64,000 bases of DNA from Caballeronia cordobensis (GTDB taxonomy: Bacteria; Pseudomonadota; Gammaproteobacteria; Burkholderiales; Burkholderiaceae), in the NCBI RefSeq assembly GCF_001544575.2, contig NZ_FCNY02000011.1, positions 124,001 to 188,000 of the forward strand. The letters run 5' to 3'. Position numbers and translations under genes: made by a program. Below the pieces are notes generated by a model. It was given only the letters and a program-made list of their open reading frames with translations. It did not search any database and was not told the origin of the DNA. How positions within the stretch are numbered: position 1 is the first letter of the stretch; each line of letters opens with the position of its first letter. Below, in pieces: positions 27,008 through 35,691 of the stretch.

Positions 27008-28533
27008 GCTGCCTCTGAAAGTAGCGCGTGATAAAGGTCGGCCTCGTTCAGCGTGTCGGCGCGATATTCGTTCGCGACGCGGCCCTTCTTCATCATCAGA
27101 ATGCGGTCGCAGTTCTGCAGTAGCTCGGGCAGGTCATCGCTGATCAGGATGATGCCGATGCCTTCCTTCGAAAGCCGCTGCATGATGCGGTAAATGATGT
27201 CCTTCGAACCCACGTCCACGCCGACCGTCGGGCCATGCAGAATCAGCACGCGCGGATCGATTGCCAGCCAGCGGCCGATCAGCACGCGCTGCTGGTTGCC
27301 GCCCGAAAGCGATTGCACCGGCTTGTCGACATCGGGCGTCGCGATCTGCAAGTCTTCCACAGTGCGTTCTGCAAGAGCCTGCGCGCGTTTGCGGTCGATC
27401 TGGCCGAAGCGGTCGCGCAGCCCCGCGATCATCGCGGTGACGACGTTGTCGCGAATCGGCTTGTCGAGAAACAGGCCTTCGTTCAGGCGGTCTTCCGGCA
27501 CATAGCCGATGCGCTGCGCCTTCGCGTCGCCAGGCGTTTGCAGCCGCACGCGCATGCCGTCGAGCGTGACCGTGCCCGTGTCGGCGGGCGCGACGCCCGC
27601 CAGTGCACGCGCGAGTTCGTTGCGGCCCGAATCGAGCAGACCGGTCACGCCGAGAATCTCGCCTTTGTGCAGCCTGAACGAGACATCGGCGAATTGCCCT
27701 TTGCGGCCGAGGCCATGCACGTCGAGCACGACTTGCGACGCGCCCTCTTCGCCTTGCGCGCGATAGCGTTCCGTCGAGAGGTGCTTGCCCGTCATCAGTT
27801 CGCTGATCTGCGCCTTCGTGTAGTTTTCGATCGGGCCTTGCGCCATCTTCTGCCCGTCACGCAGAACGATCACTTCGCCGCCAATCGCATAGCACTCGTC
27901 GAGCTTGTGACTCACGAACAGCACCGCGACGCCCTCCGCGCGCAAGCGTGCAAGCACGGCGATGAGGTTATCGACTTCCTTCTGCGTGAGCGATGTGGTC
28001 GGCTCGTCCATGATGACGAACTTCGCTTCGCTCGCGATGACGCGCGCGATCGCCACCAGTTGACGCGTCGCGAGCGGCAGTTGCTCGACGAGCGTCTTCT
28101 GAAAATCCGCATCGCCCGGCAGGCCCACGGCTTCCAGCGCGCGGGCCGCGGTCGCCGCGAGCGCGCGGCGGTCGAAGGTGCGCGCGAGCTTGCCCGCATG
28201 CTCGGCGAGTTCGGCGGTCAGCGCCACGTTTTCCGCGACGCTCATGTTCGGCAACAGCGACAGGTCCTGATAAACCGTCTCGATGCCCGCCGAGAGCGAT
28301 TCGAGCGGCGAGAGCTTGCTGTGCCGCGCGCCCTCGATCACGAGTTCGCCTTCGTCGGGCGGTTGCGCGCCTGAAATGATCTTGATGAGCGTGCTCTTGC
28401 CGCAGCCGTTCTCGCCGAGCAAGTGATAGATCTGCCCGCGCTCGAACGCGAGACTCACGCCACGCAGCGCATAGACGCCGGTAAAGCGCTTGTGGATGTT
28501 GACGACTTCGAGAAGCGGTGTCGTGGTGGTCAT
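27004..28533 (-). CDS. Sugar ABC transporter ATPase, fused double NBD (RbsA-like)
   Basis: A 509-aa protein with two nucleotide-binding domains. NBD1 has Walker A GENGCGKST and Walker B FVIMDEPTTSL, but a weak signature (LPLATRQLVAIAR). NBD2 has a degenerate Walker A (TGLLDSGRNEL), a perfect signature LSGGNQQRVLIGRWL, and a Walker B where DE is replaced by HG (VLILHGPTVGVDVG). Only one composite ATP site (NBD1 Walker motifs with NBD2 signature) should hydrolyse ATP. ATG at 28533 is chosen because homology begins there. It energises import for the adjacent permeases. Confidence 0.9.
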   Translation of the reverse strand: MTTTTPLLEVVNIHKRFTGVYALRGVSLAFERGQIYHLLGENGCGKSTLIKIISGAQPPDEGELVIEGARHSKLSPLESLSAGIETVYQDLSLLPNMSVAENVALTAELAEHAGKLARTFDRRALAATAARALEAVGLPGDADFQKTLVEQLPLATRQLVAIARVIASEAKFVIMDEPTTSLTQKEVDNLIAVLARLRAEGVAVLFVSHKLDECYAIGGEVIVLRDGQKMAQGPIENYTKAQISELMTGKHLSTERYRAQGEEGASQVVLDVHGLGRKGQFADVSFRLHKGEILGVTGLLDSGRNELARALAGVAPADTGTVTLDGMRVRLQTPGDAKAQRIGYVPEDRLNEGLFLDKPIRDNVVTAMIAGLRDRFGQIDRKRAQALAERTVEDLQIATPDVDKPVQSLSGGNQQRVLIGRWLAIDPRVLILHGPTVGVDVGSKDIIYRIMQRLSKEGIGIILISDDLPELLQNCDRILMMKKGRVANEYRADTLNEADLYHALLSEAA

Positions 28534-28586
28534 GTCTGTCCAAGGCACGCGGCGCACTTCCTGAAAAGCGCGCCGCGCGCTTCACA

Positions 28587-29591
28587 TCAGAAGTTGTATT
28601 GCTTGTAGTTCGTCTTGTCGACGTCGACCCAGCCGGTGCCGCGCACGATCACGCCCTTGCCCGGACCCTTCGTGACCGTCACCTTGTTATAGCCGGTGAT
28701 GCCGAGGTCCGCGCCGTTCTGCACTTCCTTGCCCTCGACGAGCATCTGCGCGACCTTGTTCATCGCGAGACCCGCGAGCTTCGGGTCCCAGAACGCGATG
28801 CCGTTGACCGCGCCGCTTTCGAGGAACTTGCCGGCTTCCGTCGGCAGACCCGTGCCGTACACGCAGATCTTGCCGACCTTGCCCGCTTCTTCCACGGCGC
28901 GGCCGATGCCGATCACATCGAGCGACGACGAGCCCTGGAAGCCCGTCAGGTCCGGATGCTTGCGCAGCACTTCCTTGGCGACCTGATAGGCGCGCTCGCC
29001 GTCGTTATTGGTTTCGAGCTTCGGCTCGACGAGGTCCATCTTCGGGTACTTCGCCTTCGCATTGCCGATGCCGCCATCCGCCCATTGAACCTGCGAGCGC
29101 GAGCCGAGCGAGCCCACCAGCACCGCCCACTTGCCCTGATTGTTCATGCACTTCGCGAGCCGCTCGTTCAGGCCCGCGCCGTACGCGGTGTTGTCGAAGG
29201 CTTCGATGTCCACCATCGTGTTCTTCGCGTTGTCCGCTTCGTGCGTGACCACCTTGATGCCGCGATCCATCGCCTTCTTGAGCGCGGGTTCGAGCGTCGG
29301 CGGATCGTAGGGCACGACGGCGATCGCCGTAACCTTCTTCGCGATCAGGTCTTCGATGATCTTCAGTTGCTGCGCGGCGTCGGCGCGGCCCGGTCCCGTC
29401 TGATACGCATTGACGTTCGGGTTCTCCTTGCCGAATTCCTTCACGCCCTCGTCCATGCGATTGAACCAGTTGATGCCAGTCACCTTCACGACCGTCACGA
29501 TGGTTTCGTTGGTGGCGGCCTGCGCGGCCGCGATCGCGCCCGCTGCGAGTGCGACCGCGGTGAGCGCGGTGCCGAGTTTGCTGAGCTTCAT
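28587..29591 (-). CDS. Sugar ABC transporter substrate-binding protein
   Basis: A 334-aa periplasmic protein of the Peripla_BP_4 (RbsB/LsrB/RhaS) class. The signal peptide MKLSKLGTALTAVALAAGAI...AQA is cleaved before ATNET. VVKVTGINWFNRMDEGVKEF, AVVPYDPPTLEPALKKAMDRGIKVVTHEAD and GFQGSSSLDVIGIGRAVEEAG resemble the rhamnose/AI-2 binding proteins. AAAGGAGA precedes the ATG by 7 nt. From the enzymes in the operon the ligand is inferred to be a pentose or deoxypentose. Confidence 0.88.
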   Translation of the reverse strand: MKLSKLGTALTAVALAAGAIAAAQAATNETIVTVVKVTGINWFNRMDEGVKEFGKENPNVNAYQTGPGRADAAQQLKIIEDLIAKKVTAIAVVPYDPPTLEPALKKAMDRGIKVVTHEADNAKNTMVDIEAFDNTAYGAGLNERLAKCMNNQGKWAVLVGSLGSRSQVQWADGGIGNAKAKYPKMDLVEPKLETNNDGERAYQVAKEVLRKHPDLTGFQGSSSLDVIGIGRAVEEAGKVGKICVYGTGLPTEAGKFLESGAVNGIAFWDPKLAGLAMNKVAQMLVEGKEVQNGADLGITGYNKVTVTKGPGKGVIVRGTGWVDVDKTNYKQYNF

Positions 29592-29645
29592 TGCGTTGTC
29601 TCCTTTATGTTTCGTCTGGTCTCTTTGAACAATCACACGCGAATT

Positions 29646-30689
29646 TCAACGTCCGGTCGATGCGGGCGGCGGCGGCACATTGCTTTTGGGCGCTGCCCCG
29701 CCCATGCCGAAGATCGCGCGCACGCGTTCGCCGCCCGCGAAGGCGAGCGAGGCGAGCAGCAGGAAACCCCACGCGCAATCGCCGAAAAACTGCGATACGC
29801 CGAGCAGATTGAACAGGCTCGACAGGAACTGCAACACCGTTGCGGCGAGAAACACGCAGACGATGCGTCCATAGCCGCCCGCGGGATTCACGCCGCCCAT
29901 CACCGCGATCAGAATGGCGATCAGCAGATACGAATTGCCGTAGTCCCACTTCGCGCTCGACGTGTGCGTCGCGCTGATGAGACCCGCGAGCGACGCGAGC
30001 ACGCCGCACATGCCGTAGGTGAGAATCAGCATGCGCGCGCGCGGAATGCCCGCATAGAACGCGGCCTTCGGATTCGTGCCCATGAGATAGAGACGCAGGC
30101 CGAACGGCGTGCGCTTCAGTATCCAGCCGAGCAGCAGCACGGCGGCGACGAAGATCCACAGCGAGATGGGCACTTGCAGGAAGGTGCCGTTGCCGATGTT
30201 CGAGAGCGGGTCCACATACTCGACGCGCACCGACGCGCCGTTGCTCAGCACGACGGCGATGCCGGTGAAGAGCAGTTGCGTGCCGAGCGTGCAGAGAATC
30301 GGCGTGAGCCTCAGCTTCGCGATCACGACGCCGTTGAGCAGGCCGCCGATCGCGCCCATCGCCACGACGATGCACACGAACACGCCCGTGTAGAGCGCGG
30401 GCGAATCGTCGGCGGAAACCATGTGCGGCAGCAGCATCGCCGCGACCATGCCGGAGAGGTTCGCGAGCCCGACGCCCGACAGATCGATCCCGCCATTGCC
30501 CGACACCATCGACAGCATGATGCCGAGCGCGAGCAGGCCGAGCTCGGGCAACTGGCCGCCCATCGACTGAAGGTTGTCGATGTCGAGGAACTGGCCGTGC
30601 GACATCCACGTCGCGACGATCACGACGAGCACGTTCACGCCGATCAGAAAGTTGAACTGGCGGTCAGCGAGCCATTTCGACGCCTTCAT
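29646..30689 (-). CDS. Sugar ABC transporter permease (RbsC-like), second
   Basis: A 347-aa BPD_transp_2 permease. ALGIMLSMVSGNGGIDLSGVGLANLSG, GLLNGVVIAKLRLTPILCTLGT and LIAVMGGVNPAGGYGRIVCV are family motifs, with about nine helices. The tail GGAAPKSNVPPPPASTGR is Pro-rich and cytosolic. Its start overlaps the kinase stop (ATGA). Two different permeases flank the binding protein and ATPase genes, as in rhamnose/AI-2 type importers, suggesting a heterodimeric channel. Confidence 0.9.
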   Translation of the reverse strand: MKASKWLADRQFNFLIGVNVLVVIVATWMSHGQFLDIDNLQSMGGQLPELGLLALGIMLSMVSGNGGIDLSGVGLANLSGMVAAMLLPHMVSADDSPALYTGVFVCIVVAMGAIGGLLNGVVIAKLRLTPILCTLGTQLLFTGIAVVLSNGASVRVEYVDPLSNIGNGTFLQVPISLWIFVAAVLLLGWILKRTPFGLRLYLMGTNPKAAFYAGIPRARMLILTYGMCGVLASLAGLISATHTSSAKWDYGNSYLLIAILIAVMGGVNPAGGYGRIVCVFLAATVLQFLSSLFNLLGVSQFFGDCAWGFLLLASLAFAGGERVRAIFGMGGAAPKSNVPPPPASTGR

Positions 30690-31618
30690 TGCGTGACGCT
30701 CCGTTGTTCGAGCACCGCGTTGATCTCGTGAAGACGCGGCATCGAAGGCGCGGTGCCCGGCCGCGTGACCGAAAGGCTCGCGAGCGCGCAGCCGAAGCGC
30801 ACCGCATCGATCGGGCTTTCGCCGCGTGCGAGCGCGGCCGCGAAGCCGCCGGTGAAGCCATCGCCCGCGCCGGCCGTTTCCACGACGCGGCCGCAGTCGA
30901 ACGCGGGCACGAGCGTCGATTCGTTCGCCGTGTGCAGCAGCGCGCCCGCCTCGCCCAGCGTGACGATGACCGCGCGCACGCCCTTGTCGAGCAGCACGTT
31001 CGCGGCGCGGCGCGCGTCATCGACCGACTTGATCTCGATGCCGGTGAGCGCCTGCGCTTCCGTTTCGTTCGGCGTGATGTAGTCGCACAGCGGATAGATC
31101 TCGTCGGTGAGCGGCATGGCGGGCGCGGGATTGAATACCGTCGTCACGCCATGCCTGCGCGCGAGTTCGAGCCCGCGCCGCGCGGCCGGAATCGGCTGCT
31201 CCAGTTGCGTGACGAAGACGCCCGCGCGCGCGATGTCCTCTTCGATCGCATCGACGTCTTCGGGCACGAGCGCGCCTGCCGCCCCCGCCGCGACGATGAT
31301 CGCGTTGCCGCCCGTGTTTTCATCGACGTAGATATGCGCGGCGCCCGTGGCGACATCGTCCATCACGGTCGCGCGCGAGGTGATGCCTTCGGCCGCCCAT
31401 GTCGCCTGCGCGATGTCGCCGAATGCGTCGGCGCCGATGCGCGTGCAGAAGATCACGTCCGCGCCCGCGCGCGCGGCGGCCACGGCCTGATTCGAGCCCT
31501 TGCCGCCCGGTCCCATCTTGAACGCGGAGCCCGGCACCGTTTCGCCGAGCAGCGGCATGCGCGCCGCGCGAAACGCGAGGTCCGTCACGTAGATGCCGAG
31601 AATGACGACGCTTTTCAT
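30686..31618 (-). CDS. Ribokinase/deoxyribokinase-family sugar kinase
   Basis: A 310-aa PfkB-family kinase. LLGETVPGSAFKMGPGGKGSNQAVAAARAG is the sugar-binding N-terminal motif, NPAPAMPLTDEIYPLCDYITPNETEA is typical of ribokinases, and the catalytic Asp lies in ETAGAGDGFTGGF (usually GAGDTF or GAGDAF). ATG at 31618 overlaps the mutarotase stop. It should phosphorylate the 5-OH of a pentose; with deoC in the operon, 2-deoxyribose is the favoured substrate, ribose the alternative. Confidence 0.85.
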   Translation of the reverse strand: MKSVVILGIYVTDLAFRAARMPLLGETVPGSAFKMGPGGKGSNQAVAAARAGADVIFCTRIGADAFGDIAQATWAAEGITSRATVMDDVATGAAHIYVDENTGGNAIIVAAGAAGALVPEDVDAIEEDIARAGVFVTQLEQPIPAARRGLELARRHGVTTVFNPAPAMPLTDEIYPLCDYITPNETEAQALTGIEIKSVDDARRAANVLLDKGVRAVIVTLGEAGALLHTANESTLVPAFDCGRVVETAGAGDGFTGGFAAALARGESPIDAVRFGCALASLSVTRPGTAPSMPRLHEINAVLEQRSVTQ

Positions 31619-32088
31619 CGCGCGCCTCCTTCCGGCGCGTCCGGTGCGAGCTGCACGCCCTTCTTGAAGATGAAGCAGCCGTAGCCGCGCGCTTCGCCCG
31701 TGGCGATCACGCAATACGCCTTCTTCGCGCGCTCATAGAATGCGAAGCGCTCGACCGGCGCGAACGGCAAGGCGCGGCCTTCCGCGTCGTCCACTTCGCG
31801 TTGCGCCTCGCGCTGCACGGCGGGCAAGGTCGTTGCATCGCCGACGATCTCCATGCGGCCGGCGGGGTCGTCGACGAACGTATCGAGCGGCAGCACCGAA
31901 AGCACCGCGCGCACCGCACGCGGCGCGCTCGCACCGTCGATGCGCAGCACGTTGCCCAGCACCGTTTGCCGCGCGACCGAGTCGGCGGGGAAATGAGCGT
32001 CGCAAATCACCACTTCGTCGCCATGTCCCATCGCGGCGAGCGCGTACAGGATATCGGCGTTCAAGAGCGGATCGATGTTCTTCAGCAC
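31615..32088 (-). CDS. RbsD/FucU-family sugar mutarotase
   Basis: A 157-aa RbsD/FucU protein: LKNIDPLLNADILYALAAMGHGDEVVICDAHFPADS is the strongly conserved N-terminus (catalytic His in GHGDEV and DAHFP), and YGCFIFKKG closes it. It interconverts anomers of the imported sugar before phosphorylation. GTG at 32088 is preferred because GGAGGA lies 7 nt upstream and family homology starts there; an ATG 18 nt earlier overlaps that site. It sits directly upstream of the kinase with an ATGA overlap. Confidence 0.88.
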   Translation of the reverse strand: MLKNIDPLLNADILYALAAMGHGDEVVICDAHFPADSVARQTVLGNVLRIDGASAPRAVRAVLSVLPLDTFVDDPAGRMEIVGDATTLPAVQREAQREVDDAEGRALPFAPVERFAFYERAKKAYCVIATGEARGYGCFIFKKGVQLAPDAPEGGAR

Positions 32089-32151
32089 AGCGTCTCCTCC
32101 ATGCACGAGCGTGTCTCCTGTCGAGATCTCCGCTCAAAAACGATTCTTTGA

Positions 32152-34542
32152 TCAGTCTCCGTACGGCACCCAGATGTTCTTCACCTGCACCGCCTGGCGA
32201 AGGAACGGCAGGCCTTCGCTCGCGGCATCGTGCCAGTCGAACACGCGGCCCTGATCGACGAACGTGCGCTTCAGGTTGCCGACCGATTCGCGCTCGGTCA
32301 TCGCCGACAGCGACGCGCCGTGGAAGCACCAGAGCGCATCGACGTCGTCGTGTTGCGCGAGCGTCTGCGCAAGCGAGCGCGCATCGCCGGTGACGATGTT
32401 CAGCGCACCGCCCGGCACGTCCGACGTCTCGGCGACCTGATAAAAATCCGTCGCCATCAGCGGACACGTCTCGCTCGGCACCACGACCACGCGATTGCCG
32501 AGCGCGAGCGCGGGCGCCACGAGCGACACGAAACCGAGCAGCGGCGCTTCATCCGGACAGACGATGCCGATCACGCCGAGCGGCTCGTGCATCGCGAGCG
32601 CAACGCCATGCAGCGGCGGCGCATGCACGGCGCCATCGTACTTGTCGGCCCATGCGGCATACGTGAAGAAGCGCGCGATCGATGCCTCCACTTCGCGCTT
32701 CGCGTCGCGCTCGGTCGAACCGGCGCGCGTCACGAGTTGCTTCGCGAATTCGTCGGCGCGTGCGCTCAGATTCTCCGCGAGGTAGTACAGTACTTGCGCG
32801 CGGTTGTGCGCGCTCGCCGACGACCACTTCGTCATGCCGCGCGCGGCCGCCACCGCATTGCGAATGTCCTTGCGATTGCCCTCGCCCACTTCGCCGACGA
32901 TCTCGCCGGCGGGAGACAGCACGAGCCGCGAATAGCCGCTGTCGGGCCGCGCCTGCTTGCCGCCGATGAAGAGCTTCGCCGTGCGGTCGAGCGCGCTGAC
33001 GTTGCCGGCATCGACGAGCGAATCGGGCTGCGCCTGCAGCGGCTTCGTCTCGCCGCGAACCGGGAGCTTGACCCATGCGCGCGGCTTCAGGTATTCGTAG
33101 ATGCCCTCGCGTCCGCCTTCGCGCCCGAAGCCCGATTCACGATAACCGCCGAAGCCGACGGCCGCATCGAAGAGATTGGTCGCGTTGATCCACACGACGC
33201 CGCATTGCAGGCGCGGCGCAACGTCGAGCGCGCGGCTGATGTTCTCGCTCCACACGCTCGCGGCGAGGCCGTACCGCGTGTTGTTGGCGAGCGCGACGGC
33301 TTCTTCCGGCGTGCGGAAACTCATCGTCACGAGCACGGGGCCGAAGACCTCTTCCTGCGCGAGCGTCGATGCGGGCGCGACGTTCGTGACGAGCGTCGGC
33401 GGGAAGAACGCGCCGCCATTGGGCAACGCGGTGCGCGGCGACTGATAGATCTCGCAGCCTTCGCTTTCGCCTCGATCGACCAGCGCGCGGATGCGTTCGA
33501 GCTGCACGTCGTCCACGACCGCGCTCATGTCGATGCCCTTGTCGAGCGAAGTGCCGACGCGCAGCGTATCCATGCGGCGCTTGAGCTTCTCGACGAAGCG
33601 CGCCTCGATGCCTTCCTGCACCAGCAGCCGCGAGCCCGCGCAGCACACTTGACCCTGATTGAACCAGATCGCATCGACGACGCCTTCCACGGCGCTGTCG
33701 AGATCGGCGTCGTCGAACACGATGAAGGGCGACTTGCCGCCGAGTTCCAGCGTGAGGGATTTGCCCGAGCCGGCGGTCGTCGCGCGAATCTGGCGGCCCA
33801 CTTCGGTCGAGCCGGTGAACGCGATCTTCGCGACGCCCTTATGCTCCACGAGCGCGGCACCCGTGCGGCCGTCGCCGGTCACGACGTTGAGCACGCCTTT
33901 CGGCAGGCCCGCGCGATGTGCCAGTTCGGCGAACAGAAGCGCGGTCAGCGACGTGAATTCAGCGGGCTTCAGCACGACCGTGTTGCCGAGCGCGAGCGCG
34001 GGCGCGATCTTCCACGCGAGCATCAGCAGCGGAAAATTCCACGGCACGATCTGGCCGATCACGCCAAGCGGCGCCCAGTCCGCGAATTCCTTGTCCTGCA
34101 ACTGCGCCCAGCCCGCGTGATGCAGAAAATGCCTTGCCACGAGGGGGATATCGATATCGCGCGACTCGCGGATCGGCTTGCCGTTGTCCAGCGATTCCAG
34201 CACGGCGAAGAGACGCGCATGCCGCTGCACCATGCGCGAGAGCGCATACAGATGCCGCGCGCGCCCCGCGCCGCCGAGCGCCTGCCAGCCTTCGAGCGCA
34301 TCGTGCGCGGCTTGCACGGCGGCATCGACATCGGCGTTCTCGCCCTGTGCGATCGAGGCGAGCACGCGGCCGGTCGCGGGTTCGCGCGAGTCGAAGCGTT
34401 GGGCGGCGTCGCTGTCGCGCCAAGCGCCGTTGATGAAGTGACCGAAGCGCCCGTCGTGCTGACCGAGCCATGCGCGCGCGGCGCGATCGTCTTCCGGTGC
34501 GGGTCCGTATTCCATCGAAGAGAAGTATTCGGCAACGCTCAT
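32152..34542 (-). CDS. ALDH16-type bidomain aldehyde dehydrogenase
   Basis: A 796-aa protein, far longer than the usual ~500 aa. Residues 1-490 form a full aldehyde dehydrogenase: IGQIVPWNFPLLM and FTGSTEVGR (NAD binding), LTLELGGKSP (catalytic Glu), FNQGQVCCAGSR (catalytic Cys) and EVFGPVL. Residues ~520-796 are a second, shortened ALDH-like domain (REVEASIARFFTYAAWADKYDGA, MHEPLGVIGIVCPDEAPLL, ALALGNRVVVVPSETCP) that lacks a catalytic Cys. This architecture defines ALDH16. In the operon it most simply oxidises the acetaldehyde released by DeoC. The gene lies 28 bp after deoC. Confidence 0.85.
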   Translation of the reverse strand: MSVAEYFSSMEYGPAPEDDRAARAWLGQHDGRFGHFINGAWRDSDAAQRFDSREPATGRVLASIAQGENADVDAAVQAAHDALEGWQALGGAGRARHLYALSRMVQRHARLFAVLESLDNGKPIRESRDIDIPLVARHFLHHAGWAQLQDKEFADWAPLGVIGQIVPWNFPLLMLAWKIAPALALGNTVVLKPAEFTSLTALLFAELAHRAGLPKGVLNVVTGDGRTGAALVEHKGVAKIAFTGSTEVGRQIRATTAGSGKSLTLELGGKSPFIVFDDADLDSAVEGVVDAIWFNQGQVCCAGSRLLVQEGIEARFVEKLKRRMDTLRVGTSLDKGIDMSAVVDDVQLERIRALVDRGESEGCEIYQSPRTALPNGGAFFPPTLVTNVAPASTLAQEEVFGPVLVTMSFRTPEEAVALANNTRYGLAASVWSENISRALDVAPRLQCGVVWINATNLFDAAVGFGGYRESGFGREGGREGIYEYLKPRAWVKLPVRGETKPLQAQPDSLVDAGNVSALDRTAKLFIGGKQARPDSGYSRLVLSPAGEIVGEVGEGNRKDIRNAVAAARGMTKWSSASAHNRAQVLYYLAENLSARADEFAKQLVTRAGSTERDAKREVEASIARFFTYAAWADKYDGAVHAPPLHGVALAMHEPLGVIGIVCPDEAPLLGFVSLVAPALALGNRVVVVPSETCPLMATDFYQVAETSDVPGGALNIVTGDARSLAQTLAQHDDVDALWCFHGASLSAMTERESVGNLKRTFVDQGRVFDWHDAASEGLPFLRQAVQVKNIWVPYGD

Positions 34543-34570
34543 GAGGCTTTGAATGTGGGAGTCGGATGAA

Positions 34571-35575
34571 TCAGGCGACGGGATGGCGATTGAACGACGA
34601 ATAGCGTCCGCTCACGTGATGTTCGAGCTGGCGTTCGATATCCGCGAGCAGGCTCGATGCGCCGATGCGGAAAAGATCCTGTTCGAGCCATTCGCGCCCG
34701 AGCTCTTCCTTCATGAGGATCTGATACTCGAGCACCGACTTCGCGGTGGACACGCCGCCCGCGGGCTTGAAGCCGATCGCGACGCCGGTGCGCGCAAGGT
34801 ATTCGCGGATCATGCGCACCATGACGAGCGACACGTCGAGCGTCGCGTTCACGCTTTCCTTGCCCGTCGATGTCTTGATGAAATCCGCGCCGGCCATCAT
34901 GCAGATCATCGACGCCTTGGCGACGTTCGAGAGCGTGCGGATGTCGCCGGTCGCGAGAATCGCCTTGACGTGCGCATCGCCGCATGCCGCGCGGAAATCG
35001 CGCATCTCGTCGTAGAGCGCCTGCCAGTTGCCCATGAGCACATGCTCGCGCGTCACGACGATATCGATCTCGGAGGCGCCATCGCGCACCGACGCCTCGA
35101 TTTCGCGCAACTTCAGATCATGTGGATTGAGGCCGGCCGGAAAGCCCGTCGATACGGCCGCGACCGGAATGCCGCTGCCTTCGAGCGCGTTCACGGCCGT
35201 CTTCACATAGCGGTGATAGACGCACACCGCGCCCGTTCTGATCGATGCGGGCGCCATGCCGAGCGCGTCGAGCAGATCGTCGCGCAACGGACGGCGGGCC
35301 TTCGCGCAGAGACGTTCGACGCGGCCGTGCGTATCGTCGCCGCTGAGCGTCGTCAGGTCGATGCAGGTGATCGCCTTGAGCAGCCACGCCGCCTGAGCGT
35401 CTTTCTTGACCGCGCGGCGCGTGCCGAGCGTCGAGGTGCGGCGCGAAACAGCGGACTGGTTCACGCGCAGGCCGTCGAGCCACGAGAGATCGAACGGCAC
35501 GCCGGGATTACGGGCGCTGTGAACCTGAGCCTTCCCGGGCCACGCGACGATGGACTTCGATGCAGTTTCCAGCAT
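34571..35575 (-). CDS. deoC: Deoxyribose-phosphate aldolase
   Basis: A 334-aa class I aldolase of the long (DERA/human-like) type, compared with ~260 aa in E. coli. The Schiff-base Lys234 lies in DFIKTSTGKE and the proton-relay Lys270 in AIGFKPAGGV. CIDLTTLSGDDT, CVYHRYV and GASEIDIVV complete the active site. It cleaves 2-deoxyribose 5-phosphate to glyceraldehyde 3-phosphate and acetaldehyde. ATG at 35575 is used; a TTG 27 nt upstream is possible and neither has a clear Shine-Dalgarno. It is the first gene of the operon ending at 25946. Confidence 0.9.
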   Translation of the reverse strand: MLETASKSIVAWPGKAQVHSARNPGVPFDLSWLDGLRVNQSAVSRRTSTLGTRRAVKKDAQAAWLLKAITCIDLTTLSGDDTHGRVERLCAKARRPLRDDLLDALGMAPASIRTGAVCVYHRYVKTAVNALEGSGIPVAAVSTGFPAGLNPHDLKLREIEASVRDGASEIDIVVTREHVLMGNWQALYDEMRDFRAACGDAHVKAILATGDIRTLSNVAKASMICMMAGADFIKTSTGKESVNATLDVSLVMVRMIREYLARTGVAIGFKPAGGVSTAKSVLEYQILMKEELGREWLEQDLFRIGASSLLADIERQLEHHVSGRYSSFNRHPVA

Positions 35576-35646
35576 GAGATCGGTTACCGGCGTCTTGTGC
35601 AACGCACGACAATTGTTGATAGGTTGATCTCATTTTAGAGCGCTTT

Positions 35647-35662
35647 TGTTAGAATCGTAACA
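35647..35662. promoter_or_regulatory. Inverted repeat TGTTA-N6-TAACA, candidate DeoR-type operator
   Basis: TGTTA and TAACA flank GAATCG 72 bp upstream of deoC, in the short AT-richer gap before the divergent 2OG-oxygenase-like gene. The same half-sites occur at the deoR-type promoter (25094-25130). It fits an operator for the repressor of this operon; binding is inferred. Confidence 0.45.
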
Positions 35663-35691
35663 TAGGGAAAGTGCTAGGTTCGTTCGCTACA

